A model generated the notes under the pieces. The model was not told the DNA's origin and searched no databases. It worked only from the letters and a program-made list of their open reading frames with translations. Position numbers and translations under genes: made by a program. From positions 3,534,001 to 3,598,000 of the forward strand of contig NZ_VIWW01000001.1 of assembly GCF_007829885.1 (NCBI RefSeq): 64,000 nt of DNA, read 5' to 3'. This document shows positions 52,531-61,639 of this stretch, one piece after another (positions within the stretch are counted from its first letter, which is position 1; every line of letters starts with the position of its first letter). This DNA is from Streptomyces brevispora. Its GTDB lineage: Bacteria; Actinomycetota; Actinomycetes; Streptomycetales; Streptomycetaceae.

Positions 52531-53331
52531 GTGTCCGATGCCTCAGCCGTGCTCGACGATCTCCGCAGTGAGAGCGAGGAACTCGACCTGCTGGTAGCCA
52601 AGTTGAGCGAGTCGCAATGGGCGTCGGCGACGCCCGCCGCAGGGTGGAGCATCGCCCATCAGGTGGCCCATCTGAGCTGGACCGACGAGGTCGCCCTGCT
52701 CTCCGCCACCGACCCCGAGCGGTTCGGCGGCGAGGTCGCGCGGGCGATGCGGGACCCCGAGGGCTTCGTCGGCGAGGCCGCCGGCGCCGTCGTGGCGGCG
52801 TACGCCCCGGGCGCCCTGCTCACTCGCTGGCGCACCGGGCGGGAGCGGCTTCAGGAAGCCCTGCGCGCGGCCCCCGCCGGGACCCGGTTTCCCTGGTACG
52901 GGCCGCCCATGAGCGTCGCATCGATGGCGACCGGGCGGCTCATGGAGACCTGGGCGCACGGCCAGGACGTGGCCGACGCACTCGGTGTCACCCGCGCCCC
53001 CACCGCCCGGCTGCGGCACGTCGCCCGCATCGGGGTACGGGCCCGGGACTACGCCTTCCTCGTACGGGGGATCAAGGCGCCCGACGAGGAGTTCCGGGTA
53101 GAACTGATCGCACCCGGTGGGGAGTTGATCGGTTACGGGCCGGAGGGCGCCGCCCAGCGGGTCACCGGGCCGCTGCACGACTTCTGCCTGCTCGTCACCC
53201 AGCGCGCCCACCGCGACGACCTCGCCGTACGGGCCGAGGGGGCGGACGCCGACACCTGGCTGGACATCGCCCAGGCCTTCGCCGGGCCCGCCGGACCCGG
53301 ACGCGCCCCGAAGCAGGGGAGCGGCAAGTGA
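52531..53331 (+). CDS. TIGR03084-family (DinB/maleylpyruvate-isomerase-like) protein
   Basis: A 266-residue protein from GTG 52531 with GAGGGGAG seven to eight bases upstream. The opening (LDDLRSESEELDLLVAKLSESQWASATPAAGWSIAHQVAHLSWTDEVAL) is the DinB-like helical bundle of mycothiol-dependent isomerases, with histidines for a metal. PWYGPPMSVASMATGRLMETWAHGQDVADALG is typical of TIGR03084 proteins. Its specific reaction is unknown. It is the first gene of the operon and overlaps atuA by GTGA, which implies a role in the same acyl or terpenoid pathway. Confidence 0.88.
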   Translation: MSDASAVLDDLRSESEELDLLVAKLSESQWASATPAAGWSIAHQVAHLSWTDEVALLSATDPERFGGEVARAMRDPEGFVGEAAGAVVAAYAPGALLTRWRTGRERLQEALRAAPAGTRFPWYGPPMSVASMATGRLMETWAHGQDVADALGVTRAPTARLRHVARIGVRARDYAFLVRGIKAPDEEFRVELIAPGGELIGYGPEGAAQRVTGPLHDFCLLVTQRAHRDDLAVRAEGADADTWLDIAQAFAGPAGPGRAPKQGSGK

Positions 53332-55127
53332 CGGACGCGCCCGTGCCCGCCCCGCTGCGGATCGGCAACGCTTCCGGGTTCTACGGCGACCGCTTCGACG
53401 CCGTGCGCGAGATGCTCACCGGCGGCCCCCTCGACATCCTCACCGGCGACTACCTAGCCGAGCTCACCATGCTCATCCTCGGCCGCAGCCGGCTGAAGGA
53501 CCCCTCGCGCGGCTACGCCACCACCTTCCTGCGGCAACTGGAGGAGGGCCTCGGGCTCGCCCGGGAGCGCGGGGTGCGGATCGTCACCAACGCGGGCGGC
53601 CTCAACCCGACCAGACTGGCCGACGCCGTAAGGGAGTTGGCCGACAAGGTGGGCGTGCCCGTGCGCGTCGCGCACGTCGAGGGCGACAGCCTGCCCGTCC
53701 CCGACGGATACCTCACCGCCAACGCCTACCTCGGGGGCGACGGCATCGCCGCCTGCCTGCGGGCCGGGGCCGACGTCGTCGTCACCGGCCGGGTCACCGA
53801 CGCCGCGCTCGTCACCGGGCCCGCCACCGCCCACTTCGGCTGGGGACCCGACGACCACGACGCGCTCGCCGGAGCCGTCGTCGCCGGGCACGTGCTGGAG
53901 TGCGGCACCCAGGCCACCGGCGGGAACTACTCCTTCTTCCGCGGCCACGACCTCCGGCGCCCCGGCTTCCCCGTCGCCGAGATCCACGCCGACGGCACGT
54001 CCGTCATCACCAAGCACGACGGAACCGGCGGCGTCGTCGACGTCGGCACGGTCACCGCCCAACTGCTGTACGAGACCGGCGGCGCCCGGTACGCGGGACC
54101 CGACGTCACCGCCCGGCTCGACACCGTACGACTGGCGCGGCAGGGCCCCGACCGGGTCAGGATCTCCGGGGTGCGCGGTGAGGCCCCGCCGCCCACCCTC
54201 AAGGCCGGGCTCACCCGGCTCGGCGGCTGGCGGGGCGAGGTCGTCTTCGTGCTCACCGGACTCGACATCGAGGCCAAGGCGCAACTCGTCCGGGACCAGT
54301 TCGCGGACGCCTTCGCACGTGCCGGGAGGCAGCCCGACGAGGTGCGGTGGGAGCTCGCCCGTACCGACCGGGCCGACGCCGCGACCGAGGAGACCGCGAG
54401 CGCCCTGCTCCGGCTCGTCGTCCGTGACCAGGAACCGGACGTCGTCGGGCGCGCCCTCTCCGGCGCCGCGATCGAACTGGCCCTCGGCAGCTACCCGGGC
54501 TTCCACGTCACCGCCCCGCCCGGAAAGGGCGCGCCCTACGGGGTGTTCGAGGCCCGGTACATACCGGCGGGAGAGGTGACCCATGTCGCCGTGCTCCCGG
54601 ACGGGCGGCGGGAAGTGCAGGAGCCGCCCGCCCGCACCCGGGCCCTCCAGGAAGCCGAACAGCCCCCGCTGCCGGATCCGTTGGCCGCCGGGCCCACCCG
54701 TACCGTCCCGCTCGGGCTCGTCGCGGGCGCCCGCAGCGGCGACAAGGGCGGGGACGCGAACGTCGGGGTGTGGGTGCGCGACGACGAGGCGTGGCGGTGG
54801 CTGGCCCACGAACTGACCGTCGAGCGGTTCCGGGAACTGCTCCCGGAGACCGCCGCACTCCCCGTCGTACGCCATGTCCTGCCGAACCTGCGCGCCCTGA
54901 ACTTCACCGTCCCCGGGCTCCTCGGCGAGGGCGTCGCCGCCCAGCACCGCTTCGACCCGCAGGCCAAGGCGCTGGGGGAGTGGCTGCGCTCACGCCACCT
55001 GCCCGTACCCGTGACCCTGCTGCCGGTGTCGGACGGCGAGGCCTCCGTGACCCTGCTGCCGACACGGGACGGCGAGCCCCCCGTACCCCCGATGGACAGC
55101 ACCGACGCACCGGAGGTGCACGCATGA
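53328..55127 (+). CDS. atuA: AtuA-family acyclic terpene utilisation protein
   Basis: A 599-residue protein from GTG 53328. The N-terminal 450 residues match the AtuA family (DUF1446): RIGNASGFYGDRFDAVREML, LTGDYLAELTMLILGR, NAGGLNPTRLADAV, GADVVVTGRVTDAALVTGP, and GTGGVVDVGTVTAQLLYE. The last 130 residues form the associated AtuA-like C-terminal domain (LVAGARSGDKGGDANVGVW). AtuA is required for citronellol and geraniol growth in Pseudomonas, but its chemistry is not defined. The extreme C-terminus carries a 12-residue duplication (VTLLPVSDGEAS, VTLLPTRDGEPP). Confidence 0.9.
   Translation: MTDAPVPAPLRIGNASGFYGDRFDAVREMLTGGPLDILTGDYLAELTMLILGRSRLKDPSRGYATTFLRQLEEGLGLARERGVRIVTNAGGLNPTRLADAVRELADKVGVPVRVAHVEGDSLPVPDGYLTANAYLGGDGIAACLRAGADVVVTGRVTDAALVTGPATAHFGWGPDDHDALAGAVVAGHVLECGTQATGGNYSFFRGHDLRRPGFPVAEIHADGTSVITKHDGTGGVVDVGTVTAQLLYETGGARYAGPDVTARLDTVRLARQGPDRVRISGVRGEAPPPTLKAGLTRLGGWRGEVVFVLTGLDIEAKAQLVRDQFADAFARAGRQPDEVRWELARTDRADAATEETASALLRLVVRDQEPDVVGRALSGAAIELALGSYPGFHVTAPPGKGAPYGVFEARYIPAGEVTHVAVLPDGRREVQEPPARTRALQEAEQPPLPDPLAAGPTRTVPLGLVAGARSGDKGGDANVGVWVRDDEAWRWLAHELTVERFRELLPETAALPVVRHVLPNLRALNFTVPGLLGEGVAAQHRFDPQAKALGEWLRSRHLPVPVTLLPVSDGEASVTLLPTRDGEPPVPPMDSTDAPEVHA
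55008..55079. repeat. 36-bp in-frame duplication in the atuA 3' end
   Basis: Two 36-base units, starting CCCGTGACCCTGCTGCCG at 55008 and TCCGTGACCCTGCTGCCG at 55044, encode VTLLPxxDGExx twice. The number of units may vary between strains. Confidence 0.7.
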
Positions 55128-56722
55128 CCGTCCTGCCCACCGGGCTCGACACCGCGAGCCCCGACTACACCGCCAACCGCGCCGCCATGCTCGACAAGCT
55201 CGCCGGTCTCGACGCCGCGCACGCCAAGGCACTGGAGGGCGGCGGCGAGAAGTACGTCGAGCGGCACCGCGCACGCGGCAAGCTGCTGGCCCGTGAGCGC
55301 ATCGAGTTGCTCATCGACCAGGACACCCCGTTCCTGGAGCTGTCGCCGCTCGCCGCCTGGGGGAGCGACTACGCGGTGGGTGCCTCGCTCGTCACCGGGA
55401 TCGGAGTGGTCGAGGGCGTGGAGTGCCTGATCACCGCCAACGACCCGACCGTACGCGGCGGCGCCTCCAACCCCTGGACGCTGAAGAAGGCCCTGCGCGC
55501 CAACGAGATCGCCTTCGCCAACCGGCTGCCGACCATCAGCCTCGTCGAGTCGGGCGGCGCCGACCTCCCGTCCCAGAAGGAGATCTTCATCCCCGGCGGG
55601 GCGCTCTTCCGCGACCTCACCCGGCTGTCGGCCGCCGGCATCCCGACCGTGGCCGTCGTCTTCGGGAACTCCACGGCCGGTGGGGCGTACGTCCCCGGCA
55701 TGTCCGACCACACCGTCATGATCAAGGAGCGGTCCAAGGTCTTCCTCGGCGGTCCGCCGCTGGTGAAGATGGCCACCGGCGAGGAGAGCGACGACGAATC
55801 GCTCGGCGGCGCCGAGATGCACGCGCGCACCTCCGGCCTCGCCGACCACTTCGCCGTCGACGAGCAGGACGCGCTGCGCCAGGCCCGCCGGGTCGTCGCC
55901 CGCCTCAACTGGCGCAAGGCGCACGCCGATCCGGGCCCGGCCGAGCCGCCCAAGTACGACGAGGACGAGCTGATCGGCATCGTGCCCGGCGACCTGAAGG
56001 TGCCCTTCGACCCGCGCGAGGTCATCGCCCGGCTGGTCGACGGCTCGGACTTCGACGCCTTCAAACCGCTCTACGGGACGAGCCTGGTCACGGGATGGGC
56101 CCGGCTGCACGGCTATCCGGTCGGCATCCTCGCCAACGCGCAGGGCGTGCTGTTCAGCGAGGAGTCGCAGAAGGCCGCCCAGTTCATCCAGCTCGCCAAC
56201 CAGCGTGACATCCCGCTGCTGTTCCTGCACAACACCACCGGCTACATGGTCGGCAAGGAGTACGAGCAGGGCGGCATCATCAAGCACGGCGCGATGATGA
56301 TCAACGCGGTGTCGAACTCCAGGGTCCCGCATCTGTCCGTGCTGATGGGCGCCTCCTACGGCGCCGGCCACTACGGCATGTGCGGCCGGGCCTACGACCC
56401 GCGCTTCCTGTTCGCCTGGCCCAGCAGCAAGTCCGCCGTCATGGGCCCGCAGCAGCTGGCCGGGGTGCTCTCCATCGTCGCCCGCGCCTCCGCCGCCGCG
56501 AAGGGGCAGCCGTACGACGACGAGGCCGACGCCGGACTCCGTGCCATGGTCGAGCAGCAGATCGAGTCCGAGTCCCTGCCGATGTTCCTGTCCGGGCGGC
56601 TGTACGACGACGGGGTCATCGACCCGCGCGACACCAGGACCGTCCTCGGGCTGTGCCTGTCCGCCATCCACACCGCACCGGTCGAGGGCGCCCGCGGCGG
56701 CTTCGGCATCTTCCGGATGTGA
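55124..56722 (+). CDS. Acyl-CoA carboxylase beta subunit (carboxyltransferase; MccB/AtuC-like)
   Basis: A 532-residue biotin-dependent carboxyltransferase. The N-terminal half has the acyl-CoA site (GVVEGVECLITANDPTVRGGASNPWTLKK, FGNSTAGGAYVPGMSD). The C-terminal half has the biotin site (PLLFLHNTTGYMVGKEYEQGGIIKHGAMM and GASYGAGHYGMCGRAYDPRFLFAWP). These are hallmarks of 3-methylcrotonyl-CoA and geranyl-CoA carboxylases rather than acetyl- or propionyl-CoA carboxylases. In this cluster geranyl-CoA or a similar methyl-branched enoyl-CoA is the likely substrate. ATG 55124 overlaps the atuA stop. Confidence 0.93.
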   Translation: MTVLPTGLDTASPDYTANRAAMLDKLAGLDAAHAKALEGGGEKYVERHRARGKLLARERIELLIDQDTPFLELSPLAAWGSDYAVGASLVTGIGVVEGVECLITANDPTVRGGASNPWTLKKALRANEIAFANRLPTISLVESGGADLPSQKEIFIPGGALFRDLTRLSAAGIPTVAVVFGNSTAGGAYVPGMSDHTVMIKERSKVFLGGPPLVKMATGEESDDESLGGAEMHARTSGLADHFAVDEQDALRQARRVVARLNWRKAHADPGPAEPPKYDEDELIGIVPGDLKVPFDPREVIARLVDGSDFDAFKPLYGTSLVTGWARLHGYPVGILANAQGVLFSEESQKAAQFIQLANQRDIPLLFLHNTTGYMVGKEYEQGGIIKHGAMMINAVSNSRVPHLSVLMGASYGAGHYGMCGRAYDPRFLFAWPSSKSAVMGPQQLAGVLSIVARASAAAKGQPYDDEADAGLRAMVEQQIESESLPMFLSGRLYDDGVIDPRDTRTVLGLCLSAIHTAPVEGARGGFGIFRM

Positions 56723-56730
56723 GCACCCAC

Positions 56731-58695
56731 ATGATCACCACACTGCTCGTCGCCAACCGAGGCGAGATCGCCTGCCGGATCTTCCGCACCTGCCGCACGC
56801 TCGGTATAGCCACCGTCGCCGTGTACTCCGACGCGGACGCCGACGCGCTGCACGTAAGGGAGGCCGACACCGCCGTGCGGCTCCCGGGGGCCGCGCCCTC
56901 CGCCACGTATCTGCGCGGCGACCTCGTCGTGGCCGCCGCGCTCGCGGCGGGCGCGGACGCCGTCCATCCCGGGTACGGCTTCCTCTCCGAGAACGCCGGA
57001 TTCGCCGCCGCCGTGCAGGACGCGGGGCTGGTCTGGGTCGGCCCGCCGGTCAAGGCCATCGAGCTGATGGCGTCCAAGACCCGAGCCAAGGAACTGATGG
57101 CCGCCGCCGGGGTCCCGCTCCTCGCCCCCGTCGACCCGGCCGAGGCCCGCGCCGAGGACCTGCCGCTGCTGCTGAAGGCGGCGGCGGGCGGGGGCGGTCG
57201 CGGGATGCGGATCGTGCGCGAACTGGTAGACCTCGAAGAAGAGTTGACTGCCGCAGTGGCCGAGGCGCTGTCCGCCTTCGGGAACGGGGAGGTCTTCGCC
57301 GAGCCGTACGTGGAGCGCGGCCGGCATGTCGAGGTCCAGATCATGGCCGACGAGCACGACGGGGTCTGGGCGCTCGGCACCCGCGACTGCTCCCTCCAGC
57401 GCCGCCACCAGAAGGTCATCGAGGAGGCCCCCGCACCCGGTCTCAGTGACGAGCTGCGCGACCGGCTGCACGCCGCCGCCGTGGCCGCCGCACGGGCCGT
57501 CGGCTACCGGGGCGCGGGCACCGTCGAATTCCTGCTCACCGACGACGGACGGCCGTACTTCCTGGAGATGAACACCCGCCTCCAGGTCGAACACCCCGTC
57601 ACCGAGGCCGTGTTCGGCCTCGACCTCGTCGCGCTCCAGCTGCGCACCGCCGAGGGTGAACCGCTGCCCGCCGCCGCACCCCCGCACCCGGCCGGACACG
57701 CCGTCGAGGCCCGGCTCTACGCCGAGGACCCGGCCCGCGACTGGCAGCCACAGACCGGAGCACTGCTCTCGCTCGACGTGCCGGAGGAGCCCGGCATACG
57801 CCTGGACACCGGGTACACCGGCGGCGACACCGTCGGCGTGCACTACGACCCGATGCTCGCCAAGGTCATCGCGCACGCCCCCACCCGCACCGAAGCCGCA
57901 CGCCTCCTCGCCCGCACCCTGGAACGCGCCCGCATCCACGGCCCGGTCACCAACCGCGACCTGCTCGTACGCTCCCTGCGCCACCCGGACTTCATGGCGG
58001 CCCGCCTGGACACCGGCTTCTACGAACGCCACCTTCAGGCGCTGACCCCCGCACCCGACGAGGCGGGCGGGCAACTGGCCGCCACCGCCACCGCTCTCGC
58101 CGACGCGGCCCACACCACCACCACCGCGGGCGTCACCCGCTTCGGGGCCTGGCGCAACCTCCCCTCGCAGCCCCAGCTCAGGCGCTACCGCGGCGAACCC
58201 GACGGCCGCGAGTACGAGATCACCTACCGCACCACCCGCGACGGCCCGGCCGTCGACACGCAGGGCGTCCGCGTCGTCGTCGCCCGCCCCGACCGCGTCA
58301 CCCTCGAATCCGCTGGCGTCATACGGCACTTCACCGTGTCGCGACATGGCGACCGGGTGTACGTGGACACCGCCACCGGCTCGTACACCTTCACCGCCCT
58401 GCCCCGCTTCACCGACCCCGCCGAACGGACCGAACCCGGTTCCCTGCTCGCCCCGATGCCCGGCACGGTCGTCCGCCTCGCCGAGGGTCTGGCGGCCGGG
58501 GCAGCCGTCGAGGCCGGGCAGCCGCTGATCTGGCTGGAGGCGATGAAGATGGAGCACCGCATCCTCGCCCCCGCCACCGGCACCCTCACCGCGCTGCACG
58601 CCGCACCCGGCCTCCAGGTGGAGGTCGGCGCACTGCTCGCCGTCGTCACCGAGCCGACGGACCACGACCCCGAAGCCTCTGAGGAGACCGCATGA
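56731..58695 (+). CDS. Acyl-CoA carboxylase alpha subunit (biotin carboxylase plus BCCP; MccA/AtuF-like)
   Basis: A 654-residue protein with an N-terminal biotin carboxylase (LLVANRGEIACRIFRTCRTLGI, HPGYGFLSENAGFA, ATP-grasp loop LLKAAAGGGGRGMR, EMNTRLQVEHPVTE) and a C-terminal biotinyl domain whose LEAMKMEH lysine carries biotin. The linker between them matches the BT domain of MCC-type enzymes. It carboxylates biotin for the beta subunit encoded just upstream. ATG 56731 is used; an in-frame GTG at 56719 overlaps the upstream stop as GTGA and is an alternative. Confidence 0.94.
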   Translation: MITTLLVANRGEIACRIFRTCRTLGIATVAVYSDADADALHVREADTAVRLPGAAPSATYLRGDLVVAAALAAGADAVHPGYGFLSENAGFAAAVQDAGLVWVGPPVKAIELMASKTRAKELMAAAGVPLLAPVDPAEARAEDLPLLLKAAAGGGGRGMRIVRELVDLEEELTAAVAEALSAFGNGEVFAEPYVERGRHVEVQIMADEHDGVWALGTRDCSLQRRHQKVIEEAPAPGLSDELRDRLHAAAVAAARAVGYRGAGTVEFLLTDDGRPYFLEMNTRLQVEHPVTEAVFGLDLVALQLRTAEGEPLPAAAPPHPAGHAVEARLYAEDPARDWQPQTGALLSLDVPEEPGIRLDTGYTGGDTVGVHYDPMLAKVIAHAPTRTEAARLLARTLERARIHGPVTNRDLLVRSLRHPDFMAARLDTGFYERHLQALTPAPDEAGGQLAATATALADAAHTTTTAGVTRFGAWRNLPSQPQLRRYRGEPDGREYEITYRTTRDGPAVDTQGVRVVVARPDRVTLESAGVIRHFTVSRHGDRVYVDTATGSYTFTALPRFTDPAERTEPGSLLAPMPGTVVRLAEGLAAGAAVEAGQPLIWLEAMKMEHRILAPATGTLTALHAAPGLQVEVGALLAVVTEPTDHDPEASEETA

Positions 58696-59852
58696 GCACC
58701 GTTCTCGAAACCGAAGAGCACCAGGCCCTGCGCGCAGCCGTCGCCGCCCTCGGCAAGCGGTACGGGCGCGACTACATGACCTCCGTCGTCCGGGACGGCG
58801 CCCACCCCGGCGAGCTGTGGGCCGAGGCCGCCAAGCTCGGCTACCTCGGCGTGAACCTCCCCGAGGAGTACGGCGGCGGAGGCAGCGGAATGGCCGAACT
58901 CTCCATAGTTCTGGAAGAGTTGGGGGCCGCCGGCTCACCCCTCCTCATGATGGTCGTCTCGCCCGCCATCTGCGGCACCGTCATCGCCCGCTTCGGCACC
59001 GACGCCCAGAAACGGCAGTGGCTGCCCGGCCTCGCGGACGGCAGCCTCATCATGGCCTTCGGCATCACCGAGCCGGACGCCGGTTCCAACTCGCACCGGA
59101 TCAGCACCACCGCCCGCCGCGAGGGCGAGGAGTGGGTGCTCACCGGCCGCAAGGTCTTCGTCTCCGGCGTCGACATCGCCGACGCCACGCTCATCGTCGG
59201 CCGCACCGAGGACGCCAGGTCCGGCAAGCTCAAGCCCTGCCTGTTCATCGTCCCGCGCGAGGCCCCCGGCTTCCAGCGGTCGCAGATCGACATGGAACTC
59301 CAGGCCCCGGAGAAGCAGTTCGAGCTGGTCCTCGACGAGGTGCGACTGCCCGCCGACGCACTCGTCGGCGACCAGGACGCCGGTCTCCTCCAGCTCTTCG
59401 CCGGGCTCAACCCGGAACGCGTCATGACCGCGGCCTTCGGCATCGGGATGGGCCGCTACGCGCTCGGCCGCGCGGTCGAGTACGCGAAGACCCGGCAGGT
59501 GTGGAAGGAGCCCATCGGCGCCCACCAGGCCATCGCGCACCCCCTGGCCCAGGCCCACATCGAACTCGAACTGGCCCGGCTGATGATGCAGAAGGCCGCC
59601 CGGCTCTACGACGACGGCGAAGACATCGCCGCGGGCGAGGCGGCCAACATGGCCAAGTACGCGGCCGGGGAGGCGTGCGTGAAGGCCGTCGACCAGGCGG
59701 TGCACACCCTCGGCGGCAACGGCCTCACCCGCGAGTACGGCCTCGGCTCCCTGATCACCGCGTCCCGCGTCGCCCGGATCGCACCGGTCAGCCGGGAAAT
59801 GATCCTGAACTACGTGTCCCATCAGTCCCTGGGTCTCCCCAAGTCGTACTGA
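58692..59852 (+). CDS. Acyl-CoA dehydrogenase (AtuD/citronellyl-CoA-dehydrogenase-like)
   Basis: A 386-residue FAD enzyme introducing a 2,3-double bond in an acyl-CoA. Family features: GYLGVNLPEEYGGGGSGMAELSIVLEELG, FGITEPDAGSNSHRISTTA (FAD/substrate loop), and VHTLGGNGLTREYGLGSLI. The usual catalytic EGT near the C-terminus is absent (ARIAPVSREM), so the base may be a glutamate elsewhere, such as in NPERVMTAA, as in isovaleryl-type enzymes. ATGA overlap couples it to the carboxylase. It should supply the enoyl-CoA substrate of the carboxylase. Confidence 0.93.
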   Translation: MSTVLETEEHQALRAAVAALGKRYGRDYMTSVVRDGAHPGELWAEAAKLGYLGVNLPEEYGGGGSGMAELSIVLEELGAAGSPLLMMVVSPAICGTVIARFGTDAQKRQWLPGLADGSLIMAFGITEPDAGSNSHRISTTARREGEEWVLTGRKVFVSGVDIADATLIVGRTEDARSGKLKPCLFIVPREAPGFQRSQIDMELQAPEKQFELVLDEVRLPADALVGDQDAGLLQLFAGLNPERVMTAAFGIGMGRYALGRAVEYAKTRQVWKEPIGAHQAIAHPLAQAHIELELARLMMQKAARLYDDGEDIAAGEAANMAKYAAGEACVKAVDQAVHTLGGNGLTREYGLGSLITASRVARIAPVSREMILNYVSHQSLGLPKSY

Positions 59853-59881
59853 CAGCCGCCATTCTGTCCCTCCACGCCGTA

Positions 59882-59909
59882 CGGGACCCGCCAGGGTCCG
59901 CGGGTCCCG
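59882..59909. terminator. Hairpin inside the operon after the dehydrogenase gene
   Basis: CGGGACCCG (59882-59890) and CGGGTCCCG (59901-59909) form a perfect 9-bp stem with a 10-base loop in the 161-base gap before the ligase gene. It could partly terminate transcription and lower expression of the last three genes, which may also have a promoter here. Confidence 0.6.
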
Positions 59910-60013
59910 GCCACGGCGACGCACCCCACCTCTCCACGCGCGTTTGCACGGAGCGGCCCATCCCCGCCCCGTCCTCGCCGCCCCGCCTTTCCGCATCGAA
60001 GGGACTACCCGCC

Positions 60014-61639
60014 ATGGCGCACGTGTTCCGGAGCGACTACCCCGACGTCCAGCCACTCGACACGGCCATCCACGACGCGGTGCTGGGCCAGGCCGCCGCG
60101 GAGTACGGCGACGCGGTCGCCCTGATCGACGGTACGAACGACAGCAGCCGGCTCACCTACCGGCAGCTCGACACCTTCCACCGGAAGATCGCCGCGGGGC
60201 TGGCCGCCGCCGGACTCGCCAAGGGCGACGTACTCGCCCTGCACAGCCCCAACACCATCGCCTATCCGGCCGTCTTCTTCGCCGCCACCAGAGCCGGGGC
60301 CACCGTCACCACCGTCCACCCGCTCGCCACGGCCGACGAGTTCGCCAAACAGCTCCGCGACTCCTCCGCCCGCTGGATCGTCACCGTCTCCCCGCTCCTG
60401 GACACGGCCCGCCGCGCGGCCGAACTCGTCGGCGGCATCGAGGAGATCTTCGTCTGCGACCAGGCCGCGGGACACACCTCCGTCCTCGACATGCTCGCCA
60501 CCACCGCCCCCGAACCGATGATCACCATCGACCCGGCGCAGGACATCGCCGCGCTGCCGTACTCCTCCGGCACCACGGGCATCCCCAAGGGCGTCATGCT
60601 CACCCACCGCTCCATGGCCACCAACCTGGAGCAGCTGCGCCCCTTCATCCCCATGGGCCCCGGGTCCCGCATCCTGGCCGTGCTCCCCTTCTTTCACATC
60701 TATGGGCTCACCGCCCTGATGAACGCACCGCTGAGGACCGGCGCCACCGTCGTCGTACTGCCGCGCTTCGACCTCACCCAGTTCCTGGCCGCGATCGAGA
60801 CGCACCGCATCACCGGCCTGTACGTGGCCCCGCCGATCGTCCTCGCGCTCGCCAAGCACCCGGCCGTCGACCGGTACGACCTGTCCTCGCTGGAGTACGT
60901 CGTCAGCGCCGCCGCCCCGCTCGACGCCGAACTCGCCGCCGCCTGCTCGCGCCGGCTCGGCCTGCCGCCCGTGCGCCAGGCGTACGGGATGACGGAACTC
61001 TCGCCCGGCACCCATGTCGTCCCGCTGGCCGCCGAGAACCCGCCGCCCGGGGCCGTCGGCACCCTGCTGCCCAACACCGAGATGCGCATCGTCTCCCTGG
61101 ACGCCCCCGACGAGGACGCCGGAACCGACACCGAGGGCGAGATCCTGATCCGGGGCCCGCAGGTCATGAAGGGCTACCTCGGCCGCCCCGAAGCCACCGC
61201 CGACATGATCGACGGCGACGGCTGGGTGCACACCGGCGACCTCGGACGTGTCGACGAGGACGGCTGGCTGTTCGTCGTCGACCGGGTCAAGGAACTCATC
61301 AAGTACAAGGGCTACCAGGTCGCCCCCGCCGAACTCGAAGCGCTCCTCCTCACCCACGAGTCCATCGCCGACGCCGCCGTCATCGGCGTGTACGACGCCG
61401 ACGGCAACGAGGTCCCCAAGGCCTGCCTGGTCCGTCAGCCGTCCGTCGCGCCGGTGGACCTCACGGCGGACGACGTCATGGCGTACGTCGCCGAGCGCGT
61501 CGCCCCGTACAAGAAGGTCCGGCAGGTCGAGTTCATCGACGCCGTACCGCGCGCCACGTCCGGCAAGATCCTGCGCCGCGAACTGCGCGACCGCGAGAAC
61601 TCCCGCACCGCACCCGACACCCCGGAGACGACCCCATGA
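60014..61639 (+). CDS. Acyl-CoA ligase, 4-coumarate-CoA-ligase family (AtuH-like)
   Basis: A 541-residue adenylate-forming enzyme, ATG 60014 with GGGA upstream. Motifs: A3 LPYSSGTTGIPKGVMLTHRS, A5 QAYGMTELSPGTH, A7 DGWVHTGDLGRVDEDGWLFVVDRVKELIKYKGYQVAP, and A10 PRATSGKILRREL with the catalytic Lys. It activates a carboxylic acid to its CoA thioester through an acyl-AMP. Context suggests an acyclic terpenoid or branched acid such as citronellate, which would then enter the dehydrogenase-carboxylase route. Overlaps the hydratase gene by ATGA. Confidence 0.94.
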   Translation: MAHVFRSDYPDVQPLDTAIHDAVLGQAAAEYGDAVALIDGTNDSSRLTYRQLDTFHRKIAAGLAAAGLAKGDVLALHSPNTIAYPAVFFAATRAGATVTTVHPLATADEFAKQLRDSSARWIVTVSPLLDTARRAAELVGGIEEIFVCDQAAGHTSVLDMLATTAPEPMITIDPAQDIAALPYSSGTTGIPKGVMLTHRSMATNLEQLRPFIPMGPGSRILAVLPFFHIYGLTALMNAPLRTGATVVVLPRFDLTQFLAAIETHRITGLYVAPPIVLALAKHPAVDRYDLSSLEYVVSAAAPLDAELAAACSRRLGLPPVRQAYGMTELSPGTHVVPLAAENPPPGAVGTLLPNTEMRIVSLDAPDEDAGTDTEGEILIRGPQVMKGYLGRPEATADMIDGDGWVHTGDLGRVDEDGWLFVVDRVKELIKYKGYQVAPAELEALLLTHESIADAAVIGVYDADGNEVPKACLVRQPSVAPVDLTADDVMAYVAERVAPYKKVRQVEFIDAVPRATSGKILRRELRDRENSRTAPDTPETTP

